From the NCBI GenBank assembly GCA_945878385.1, contig CAMCTE010000022.1, forward strand, positions 1 to 20,790: a DNA stretch of 20,790 bases, given 5' to 3'. This stretch comes from Azohydromonas lata NBRC 102462 (lineage in GTDB: Bacteria > Pseudomonadota > Gammaproteobacteria > Burkholderiales > Burkholderiaceae_C). The translations under genes were made by a program, and so were the position numbers. Below are positions 1 through 5,887 of the stretch, piece after piece (position 1 is the first letter of the stretch; every line of letters begins with the position of its first letter). Below the pieces are notes generated by a model, which was given only the letters and a program-made list of their open reading frames with translations, made no database searches and was not told the DNA's origin.

Positions 1-69
1 ATAACCGAGACGTCACTTCGGCCTTCAGCGAAGTACCCGGAGGCCGCCCGCGCGACGCCCGTTCAACAA

Positions 70-2052
70 GTGGTCAACGGCAACGAACCCGCCCGCAATG
101 CCAGCGGCCTCAGCGGCGCGCCCGATGCAAACTGCAACATCGCAAGCGAGTTCAAGCTCTACTACCGCACCACCACGGCGGGCTGCAGCCTGGGCCTGCC
201 AGACCCCACGGCAGGCATCAACGCACTGGCGACGGCCTTGCCCAGTAACCCGGTGCCGCCCGCCAACCTGTGCTTCAAACCCTACACGGTGGGAAGCAGG
301 CCAGCGGACATGGCCACCACCACCAACGACGCTGGGGTCACCTTGCCCTACATCGTGCGGGTTGAGCGCGGCACCATGAACCGCGGTATTTACGACATTG
401 CCGTCCTGTACGACCCCACCAAAACCTGGAACCCGCTGTCGCCACAGGCGAACTGGAATGGCAAAGTAGTCTTCAACTTCGGGGCCAGCACTGGCCAGCC
501 GAGGCGTCAGGCCCGCCCGGCAACCGCATGGAGCGGCAGTGACCTGCAGCTCGCACGCGGCGTGATGATCGTGGCCAACAGCATGACGGACTCGGCGCGC
601 AACTCAAACCGCGTGATGATGAGCGAGACGGTGATGATGATGAAGGAGCACATCAGCGACACATACGGCCCCATCCGCTTCACGATCGGCTCTGGTTGCT
701 CGGGCGGCTCGATCAACTCGAACATGGCCGCATCCATCATGCCCGGCCTGCTTGATGGCGTGACCACCACCTGCACCTACCCCGACTCAGAGACCACATC
801 ATTGGAGGTGGGCGATTGCGTGCTGCTGGTCGAGGCCTACCAGAAGCCACAGTGGACAGCGCTGATGGCCGGCCAAACCCAGGCGCAGATCGACGCGCGC
901 AAGGCGGCCATCAACGGCCACACAGATCAGAGCGCGTGTCATGCCTGGTACAACGCCTTCGGCAGCAACGGACGTGCCGGCGTCTACTTCCCGCGCACCG
1001 TTATCAATGCCACAGGCACCGTCTTCCAGTCGGCCATGGCCACCAACAACTGCGAGTTGCCGAACAGCGCCGTCTACGACCCCGCCAATGCCACCGCTAC
1101 AGCCAATCTGCCGCGATGCAACGCCTGGAGCTGGGCCGAATCGATCTGGGGTAAGGTCGCTTCGGGCCAGGCCAAGGACACCCGCGACAACGTCGGCGTG
1201 CAGTACGGCCTGAAGGCGCTGCGCGACGGCGGCATCTCGGCCGAAGAGTTCGTCACGCTCAACGAGATCGTCGGAGGCATCGACCGCGACAGCACGCTGC
1301 GTGTGGCGCGCAGCACGGCCGATGCCGACGCCTTGCCCATTGCCTACCGAGCTGGCATTGTGGCCAGCGGCAAGAACTTGGCCAAAACGGCCATGATCGA
1401 CATGCGCGGCTGGGACGACAGCAACATCATCGTGCCCCCGGGCATCACGGCGGGCACGAACCCGATACCCATCCACCACCAGTGGTACAGCTTTGCCATT
1501 CGTGACCGCATCGTGGCCGAGGCCGGCAACGCCAACAACCAGGCCATGTGGCGCTTTGCCCGAACCGGCCTTACGCCTCCGGGAACGATGGCCTTTGACG
1601 CCTTCTTGGCCATGGACTCATGGCTGACAGGCGTAAAGGCCGATGCAAGCAGCGCGACCATCGAGGCCAAGGTGCGCAGCGCCAGGCCGGCCAGCACGGC
1701 TGACTTCTGCTTGCTGCCCAGCGACACCACGCAGGCGGTGAAGGTGACCAGCGCCACCACTTGCGACGCAGATCCCTTCCTCAGACCCAGCCTGTCACCC
1801 CGCCAGGTTGCCGGCGGCCCGCGTGCCGAAGATATTCTGAAGTGCCAACTCAAGCCATTGGTACGCACCGACTACGCAGCAGGTGCATTCACCGACCCAC
1901 AATGGGCGCGGCTGCAGGCCGTCTTCTCGGGTGGCGTTTGTGACTGGAGCAAGCCGGGAGTGGGTCAGCAGACAGCTGTCAGCCCGCTGACCTTCTCCGC
2001 CGGCCCCGGGGGCCAACCCCTGCCTGCAGCGCCGGTGTCGCTGGTGCGATAG
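70..2052 (+). CDS. DUF6351 family secreted esterase-like protein, N-terminus incomplete or broken
   Basis: The protein resembles the DUF6351 family, which I associate with tannase/feruloyl-esterase-like alpha/beta hydrolases of unproven substrate. Matching stretches are FKPYTVG and DMATTTNDAGVTLPYIVRVE around residues 69-99, MNRGIYDIAVLYDP at 103-116, and the nucleophile-elbow-like GSGCSGGS at 207-214, where Ser211 is the likely nucleophile. The GTG at 70 is the only usable start in this frame in the window, yet it gives no signal peptide and the frame stays open to base 1. Family members begin with a signal peptide and an Ig-like domain containing a DVTxAF motif. That motif appears here in another frame (bases 3-62), so the gene is either cut by the window edge or frameshifted. 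Family assignment is fairly safe; function and true start are not. A TAG stop ends it 23 bases before the next gene. Confidence 0.72.
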   Translation: MVNGNEPARNASGLSGAPDANCNIASEFKLYYRTTTAGCSLGLPDPTAGINALATALPSNPVPPANLCFKPYTVGSRPADMATTTNDAGVTLPYIVRVERGTMNRGIYDIAVLYDPTKTWNPLSPQANWNGKVVFNFGASTGQPRRQARPATAWSGSDLQLARGVMIVANSMTDSARNSNRVMMSETVMMMKEHISDTYGPIRFTIGSGCSGGSINSNMAASIMPGLLDGVTTTCTYPDSETTSLEVGDCVLLVEAYQKPQWTALMAGQTQAQIDARKAAINGHTDQSACHAWYNAFGSNGRAGVYFPRTVINATGTVFQSAMATNNCELPNSAVYDPANATATANLPRCNAWSWAESIWGKVASGQAKDTRDNVGVQYGLKALRDGGISAEEFVTLNEIVGGIDRDSTLRVARSTADADALPIAYRAGIVASGKNLAKTAMIDMRGWDDSNIIVPPGITAGTNPIPIHHQWYSFAIRDRIVAEAGNANNQAMWRFARTGLTPPGTMAFDAFLAMDSWLTGVKADASSATIEAKVRSARPASTADFCLLPSDTTQAVKVTSATTCDADPFLRPSLSPRQVAGGPRAEDILKCQLKPLVRTDYAAGAFTDPQWARLQAVFSGGVCDWSKPGVGQQTAVSPLTFSAGPGGQPLPAAPVSLVR

Positions 2053-2075
2053 GCCCTGCACGCAGCCCGTTCGCC

Positions 2076-2456
2076 ATGAAATGGAATCCCCATCTCCTCG
2101 CCCTGTTTCTCGGCCTCACCCTAGGGGGTGCGCACGCCAAGGGGAAGATCGTGGACATCCGTTGGTCGAACGAGGGCCGTTTTGGACACGAGGCTTCCGT
2201 CAATCCAAACGAATTCCTGGAGCTGTGCGGAGACTTGGCCCCAGGATCCACGGTCGCTTGGCGCTTTTCCGCCTCCAAACCGGTGGACTTCAACATCCAT
2301 TACCACCTCGGCCCCGAGGTGGTGTTCCCCGAGAAGCGCAGTCAAATCGCTTCGGGTGCTGCTGATCTGCGGGTGAGCCTTCAGCAGATCTATTGCTGGA
2401 TGTGGACCAACAAGGGGGCGTCGGCGTCCACGCTTCAGGTGGAACTTCGGCGCTGA
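2076..2456 (+). CDS. Small secreted hypothetical protein, GOLD/emp24-like pattern
   Basis: This 126-residue protein starts with a clear signal peptide (Lys2, hydrophobic 7-18, likely cleavage after Ala-His-Ala at 19-21), so the mature product of about 105 residues should be periplasmic or secreted. The mature part is rich in beta-type sequence, with a single Cys pair (Cys51 and Cys107) that could form a disulfide. The run W62-R-F, D71-F-N-I-H-Y-H, V83-F-P and Y106-C-W-M-W-T-N resembles the strand pattern of GOLD (emp24/p24) domains, but this is pattern memory only and no function follows from it. It lies 23 bases after the DUF6351 gene and may be co-transcribed with it. The following 217 bases up to mscL hold no gene and no clear terminator that I can see. 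Confidence 0.7.
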   Translation: MKWNPHLLALFLGLTLGGAHAKGKIVDIRWSNEGRFGHEASVNPNEFLELCGDLAPGSTVAWRFSASKPVDFNIHYHLGPEVVFPEKRSQIASGAADLRVSLQQIYCWMWTNKGASASTLQVELRR

Positions 2457-2673
2457 GCAAGGACCCGGTGCAGACCACCGCACCCCCTGAGCCTGCTCCC
2501 ATCACAGGTTGCTGCTGATCTACCTCGCCTTGAGATGTTGAGTGAGAAACTCTCGTGTGCGCTGCAGGCAGGAACAACTCTCGGAACACAGCGGGCAATC
2601 GCGCCATGGTGTTCAGGAGGCTGCAGCGGACGCGGTATCCTGGCCACATCATGGCTGTCGCGTGGAGGTGCGC

Positions 2674-3117
2674 GTGTCCTTCATCACCGAATTCAAGTCC
2701 TTCGCCCTCAAGGGCAACGTCATCGATTTGGCCGTGGGTGTGATCATCGGCGGAGCCTTCGGCAAGATCGTGGACTCGGTGGTGGCCGATCTCATCATGC
2801 CCTTGGCCAGCATCGCCCTGGGTGGCCTGGATTTCAGCAGCTACTACATCGCGCTGGTAGGGCAATCGCCTGGTCTGCCGCTGGCCGAGGCCCGAAAGCT
2901 TGGAGCGGTCTTTGCCTACGGCAGCTTCATCACGGTCGCGCTCAATTTCCTGATCCTGGCCTTCATCGTCTTCTTGATGGTGCGACAGATGAACCGCTTG
3001 ATGGCCCGGCGCGCTCAAGAGCCCCCTGCACCTGCCGCACCGGCAGAACCGGCACCCACCCCAGAAGAGATCATCCTGCTGCGGGAGATTCGCGACAGCC
3101 TAAGCCGTTCGCGCTGA
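2674..3117 (+). CDS. mscL: Large-conductance mechanosensitive channel MscL
   Basis: MscL is a homopentameric inner-membrane channel that opens under membrane tension and releases solutes on hypo-osmotic shock. The 147-residue product has the canonical N-terminus (ITEFKSFALKGNVIDLAVGV, residues 4-23), the TM1 continuation IIGGAFGKIVDSVVADLIMP, a periplasmic loop, TM2 around residues 86-110 and the C-terminal cytoplasmic helix ending PEEIILLREIRDSL. The start is GTG at 2674, set by GGAGG at 2664-2668 five bases upstream and by alignment to the family N-terminus. An ATG at 2651 is out of frame and a longer in-frame reading from 2542 adds no family sequence. The C-terminal linker is Pro/Ala-rich, as is common in proteobacteria. 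Only 15 bases separate it from the nitrile hydratase alpha gene, so co-transcription is possible. Confidence 0.95.
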   Translation: MSFITEFKSFALKGNVIDLAVGVIIGGAFGKIVDSVVADLIMPLASIALGGLDFSSYYIALVGQSPGLPLAEARKLGAVFAYGSFITVALNFLILAFIVFLMVRQMNRLMARRAQEPPAPAAPAEPAPTPEEIILLREIRDSLSRSR

Positions 3118-3132
3118 AGGAGCGAAAGCCCA

Positions 3133-3723
3133 ATGAGCACCAATCTCTCCGCGCACGCCAACGGTATGCAAGCAGTCCTCACCGCCAAGGGCATGCTGCA
3201 GTCAACAGACCTTGAAGACTTTCACCACAAGGTCACTGAAGAATGGCTGCCCCGAAACGGCGCGCGGCTTTGTGCGCGTGCCTGGCTTGACCCGGCATTC
3301 AAGGCCGAGCTGCTCAGGGATGGGCGAGCGGCTGCCGCAGGCATGGGTCTTGCCATGCCGGAACACCACCGCAGTCTGGTGGTTTTGGAAAACACGGCTG
3401 AGCTGCAGAACGTGATCTGCTGCACCCTGTGTTCGTGCACGGCCTTCACCATCATTGGGATGGCGCCGGGTTGGTACAAAGACTTGGAATACCGCGCCCG
3501 TGTGGTGCGCGAAGCCCGCACCGTGTTGCGCGAAATGGGCCTTGATCTGCCTTCCTCCGTCCGCATTCGCGTCTGGGACACCACCACCGACACCCGATAC
3601 ATGGTGCTGCCCTACCAACCACCGCATACCCAGGGCTGGAGCGCGGAAGCCCTGGAAGCCTTGATCACCAAAGAATCGTTGATTGGGGTTGCGCGGCTTG
3701 AAGCGCCTTATTCAGGAGCCTGA
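3133..3723 (+). CDS. nthA: Nitrile hydratase alpha subunit, Fe-type-like with CTLCSCT metal motif
   Basis: Nitrile hydratase converts nitriles to amides; the alpha subunit carries the non-corrin Co(III) or non-heme Fe(III) centre. In this 196-residue protein the metal claw is Cys97-Thr-Leu-Cys100-Ser101-Cys102-Thr103, in which the second and third cysteines are normally oxidised to sulfinate and sulfenate. The flanking sequence (GWYKDLEYRARVVREAR at 114-130, then IRVWDTTTDTRYMVLP) follows the rhodococcal Fe-type enzymes closely as I remember them. However, residue 98 is Thr as in Co-type enzymes, while residue 103 is Thr as in Fe-type ones. The metal therefore cannot be called with certainty. 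The gene starts at ATG 3133 with AAGGAG at 3117-3122, and its stop is two bases before the beta gene. The alpha-beta order is the one usual for Fe-type operons. The thiocyanate hydrolase gamma subunit is a related alternative. Confidence 0.9.
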   Translation: MSTNLSAHANGMQAVLTAKGMLQSTDLEDFHHKVTEEWLPRNGARLCARAWLDPAFKAELLRDGRAAAAGMGLAMPEHHRSLVVLENTAELQNVICCTLCSCTAFTIIGMAPGWYKDLEYRARVVREARTVLREMGLDLPSSVRIRVWDTTTDTRYMVLPYQPPHTQGWSAEALEALITKESLIGVARLEAPYSGA

Positions 3724-3725
3724 CC

Positions 3726-4343
3726 ATGGACGGATTCCACGACCTCGGTGGCCGACAAGGCTTTGGGCCAGTGGTTCGCCAGGGTCACGCCGACCCCTTC
3801 CACGGCGAGGCCGAGATCCGCATTGCGGCCATGTGGGTGCGGATGCTGCGTCATGGCACCTACAACATGGACGAGTACCGCCATGCCATTGAGCGCATGG
3901 AGCCCAGGCACTATGTGACCGCGTCATACTACGAACGCACCTTTACGGCGGTGGCCAGCCTGTGCGTGGAGCGCGGTGTGTTCAGTGCGGCTGAACTGTC
4001 GGCAGCGGTCGGCTTTGAGGTGCCGCTTTCTCGACCCAGTCGAGAGGGCCGCGTGGGCGAAGAGAATCTGCCCGAGATCAGCGTGGGCGATCGCGTGCGG
4101 GTGAAGGATGACTTCGTTCCAGGGCATATCCGCATGCCGGGCTACATTCGCGGGAAAGAAGGCGTGGTGGTCGGTATGTCGCCGCCCTACCCATACCCTG
4201 ATGCACACGGCCACGGCCTTGCGTCAGCTTGGCAACGCACCTTCGATGTGCGCTTCTCCTCGCGCCACTTGTGGCCCGATGCAGCAGAGGAATCGGATGT
4301 GCAGGTGGGCGTGTTTCATGGCTACCTGGTGGCCGTGGCATGA
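3726..4343 (+). CDS. nthB: Nitrile hydratase beta subunit
   Basis: The beta subunit pairs with alpha and supplies arginines that hydrogen-bond to the oxidised cysteines of the metal site. The 205-residue protein opens with the diagnostic MDGFHDLGG...GFGPV. It continues with the helical N-domain pattern EYRHAIERMEPRHYVTASYY (residues 50-69), which contains the candidate active-site arginine, and ends with the SH3-like barrel: GDRVRVKDDFVPGHIRMPGY, RGKEGVVVG, then VRFSSRHLWPD. Both halves are in one chain, which argues against thiocyanate hydrolase, where they are split into two subunits. The length is slightly short for the family (commonly about 210-235). The start ATG 3726 follows the alpha stop by two bases, with AGGAG just upstream. 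The TGA overlaps the next gene's ATG, so translational coupling is likely. Confidence 0.92.
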   Translation: MDGFHDLGGRQGFGPVVRQGHADPFHGEAEIRIAAMWVRMLRHGTYNMDEYRHAIERMEPRHYVTASYYERTFTAVASLCVERGVFSAAELSAAVGFEVPLSRPSREGRVGEENLPEISVGDRVRVKDDFVPGHIRMPGYIRGKEGVVVGMSPPYPYPDAHGHGLASAWQRTFDVRFSSRHLWPDAAEESDVQVGVFHGYLVAVA

Positions 4344-5008
4344 GCACCGCCTTTGACGCAGAAGGCGCAGCGGCCAACTATGCGGGCGTGTGGGGCCAGC
4401 GCATCGGCTTTGGCCACTCACCCGTCTTGCTGATTGTGGACTTCGTGCGGGCCTACACCGAAATCGACTCGCCGCTGTATGCGCCAGGAGTCGCACCTGC
4501 CGTGGAGGCCACCCGTGGCCTGCTGAGCATGTGCCGAACGCTCGGATTGCCGGTCGTGCACACCAAGGTGGCACACACCGCGCCGGGCTTTGACGACGGC
4601 GGCACATGGGTGCGCAAGGCACCCGTGCTGAAGTGCTTCTCGGATCCGCGTCTGGCGCAGGTCTGTGAGGGGGTCGAGCCCATCGACACCGAAGTCATCA
4701 TCGTCAAGCAGTACGCCAGTGCCTTCTTCGGCACGAGCCTGTCTTCTTTGCTGCTGTCGCGTGGCATTGACACGATCATTCTCACCGGGTGCACCACCAG
4801 CGGATGCATTCGGGCAACCGCTGTGGATGGGGTTCAGCATGGACTTCGCGTCATCGTGCCACGCGAGTGCGTGGGTGACCGCCACGCGGCACCACATGCG
4901 TCCAATCTTTTCGACATCGACAGCAAGTACGGCGATGTGATGTCGCAGGTGGATGTCATGGCGCATCTCCGTGGCGGCGGCGGCGGGCGCGGTGAAGTCC
5001 TGGGGTGA
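4340..5008 (+). CDS. Isochorismatase-family cysteine hydrolase (N-carbamoylsarcosine amidase-like)
   Basis: This 222-residue protein belongs to the cysteine hydrolase fold that includes isochorismatase, nicotinamidase, N-carbamoylsarcosine amidase and maleamate amidohydrolase. The expected triad is visible: Asp34 in LLIVDF, Lys123 in VKQYAS, and nucleophile Cys156 in TGCTTSGCIRATAVD. The segment ASAFFGT (126-132) and the C-terminal NLFDIDSKYGDV (189-200) fit the amidase branch best. The gene starts at ATG 4340 inside the nthB stop (ATGA overlap), so it is almost certainly in the same operon. My inference is that it hydrolyses the amide made by the nitrile hydratase, replacing the amidase-signature or nitrilase-type amidases usually found there. 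The C-terminus ends in a run of six glycines from a GGC repeat, which is unusual but short. The exact substrate is unknown. Confidence 0.88.
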   Translation: MSTAFDAEGAAANYAGVWGQRIGFGHSPVLLIVDFVRAYTEIDSPLYAPGVAPAVEATRGLLSMCRTLGLPVVHTKVAHTAPGFDDGGTWVRKAPVLKCFSDPRLAQVCEGVEPIDTEVIIVKQYASAFFGTSLSSLLLSRGIDTIILTGCTTSGCIRATAVDGVQHGLRVIVPRECVGDRHAAPHASNLFDIDSKYGDVMSQVDVMAHLRGGGGGRGEVLG

Positions 5009-5015
5009 CCCAGCC

Positions 5016-5024
5016 TGCTACACT
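5016..5024 (+). promoter_or_regulatory. Extended -10 element of the tRNA-Pro promoter
   Basis: TGCTACACT fits an extended -10 box (TGnTATAAT type) and lies 11 bases before the mature tRNA start, a usual position for a stable RNA promoter. No good -35 box is visible in the GC-rich end of the preceding gene. This is assigned by pattern and position only. Confidence 0.4.
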
Positions 5025-5035
5025 CCCGGGTTCAT

Positions 5036-5112
5036 CGGGGTGTAGCTTAGCCTGGTAGAGCGCTACGTTCGGGACGTAGAGGCCGGAGGTTCGAATCCTC
5101 TCACCCCGACCA
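5036..5112 (+). tRNA. tRNA-Pro (anticodon CGG)
   Basis: The 77-base sequence folds as a complete tRNA. The acceptor stem CGGGGTG (5036-5042) pairs with CACCCCG (5102-5108), followed by discriminator A and an encoded CCA at 5110-5112. The anticodon stem CTACG/CGTAG encloses the loop TTCGGGA, giving anticodon CGG, which reads CCG proline codons. The T arm holds the standard GGTTCGAATCC and the D loop has CCTGGTAG. CCG is a common proline codon in such GC-rich genomes. The gene stands alone between the amidase-like gene and a strong terminator. Confidence 0.97.
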
Positions 5113-5150
5113 ACATCGTGCGGTTGCCAACCAGTGCAACGGCAACGCCC

Positions 5151-5178
5151 AAAGCAGCCGCATACTTGCGGCTGTTTT
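5151..5178 (+). terminator. Rho-independent terminator of tRNA-Pro
   Basis: A perfect 8-bp stem, CAGCCGCA (5155-5162) with TGCGGCTG (5167-5174), closes a TACT loop. A G-T pair and three A-T pairs extend it into TTTT, followed by CGTTTG. It lies 38 bases after the tRNA CCA end and should end that transcript. Confidence 0.85.
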
Positions 5179-5202
5179 CGTTTGTACGGCTGTTTTCGTT
5201 TG
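5169..5202 (+). repeat. 16-bp tandem duplication of the terminator 3' arm
   Basis: CGGCTGTTTTCGTTTG occurs exactly twice, at 5169-5184 and 5187-5202, with a two-base spacer. The first copy is the 3' arm and T tract of the tRNA terminator. The second has no matching 5' arm of its own, so this looks like a slippage duplication rather than a functional repeat. Confidence 0.8.
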
Positions 5203-5296
5203 AGCGGCAGTGTGAGTTGTCGTCAGTGGCGGTCAAAACCGCACCGTGCCGCAGCAAGCGCTGCGTGCTGCCCAACCACTTGAAGGAGCGCGCTCC

Positions 5297-5671
5297 ATGA
5301 AGGGCCTGAGCCGCTACGCCGCCGTTGGCGCCGTAGCCACCGCCTGTCACTATGCCCTGCTGGTGGTCTTGGTAGAGGCCGCAGGTGTGGTGCCTGGCCT
5401 GTCGGCGCTGGCCGGCGCCGTGCTGGGCGGCGTCGTGGCCTACCTGGGCAACCGGCGTTACACCTTTTCCTTCAGCGAAGTCGGCCACGCAAGGGCGATG
5501 CCGCGTTTTGCGGCCGTGGCAGCAGCGGGTGCCGTGCTCAATGGCCTGATCGTGGGCGCAGGCGCGGCCCTGGGTGTGCACTACCTCCTGGCTCAAGTGC
5601 TGGCCACCGTGCTGGTGATGCTGGCCACCTATCAGCTCAATCGAATCTGGACCTTTGACTCGCGGCACTGA
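5297..5671 (+). CDS. GtrA family membrane protein (putative lipid-linked sugar flippase)
   Basis: GtrA-like proteins are small inner-membrane proteins thought to help flip polyprenyl-phosphate-linked sugars for O-antigen, arabinan or teichoic acid modification. The 124-residue product has the family hallmarks: RYAAVGAVATACHY near the N-terminus, a second hydrophobic segment ending GGVVAYLGNRRYTFSFSE (residues 50-67), two further membrane segments, and the closing ATYQLNRIWTF, giving four predicted membrane helices. The start ATG 5297 is preceded by GAAGGAG at 5282-5288. A longer reading from 5246 has no support. It lies on the same strand and about 1.3 kb upstream of a GtrB/ArnC-type glycosyltransferase, the usual partner, but a protease gene and an AT-rich region lie between, so a shared function is inferred rather than shown. 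Confidence 0.88.
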   Translation: MKGLSRYAAVGAVATACHYALLVVLVEAAGVVPGLSALAGAVLGGVVAYLGNRRYTFSFSEVGHARAMPRFAAVAAAGAVLNGLIVGAGAALGVHYLLAQVLATVLVMLATYQLNRIWTFDSRH

Positions 5672-5712
5672 TGGGCAGGCTCCAGGGGCGGCGGTCCCGG
5701 CTGGCGCGCTCA

Positions 5713-5875
5713 ACTCCCCAAATCCACCCAAAACTATCATCTACATCATTTAAAGCCTTAAAAATGATCTTTATTTGATCATTTTGATCAATCAAATCGA
5801 CACATTTGCATTTTTCACCTTTATCATTCGACACATCTGATACTCATGAGGCCGAATTGATCATTTCGATTCGCC
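5713..5875. promoter_or_regulatory. AT-rich intergenic control region with TGATCA repeats
   Basis: The gap between gtrA and the subtilase drops sharply in GC compared with its flanks. It contains TGATCA at 5776-5781, 5785-5790 and 5858-5863. It also has the inverted pair ATTTGAT (5773-5779) and ATCAAAT (5791-5797), and a direct repeat TCGACACAT at 5797-5805 and 5828-5836. Such a cluster suits a promoter/operator region for the downstream gene, possibly bound by a nucleoid protein. No coding sequence in it is convincing, and no promoter box can be singled out with confidence. Confidence 0.5.
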
Positions 5876-5887
5876 TCCCCGATCCAG

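Noticed and set aside
3133..4343. Thiocyanate hydrolase instead of nitrile hydratase
   Set aside because: Thiocyanate hydrolase has the beta-type halves on two separate polypeptides; here one intact beta chain is encoded after alpha.
5063..5740. Minus-strand open frame containing GVRGFEPPASTSRT
   Set aside because: That peptide is the usual artefact of translating the complement of a tRNA T arm and 3' end; the rest is antisense to gtrA.
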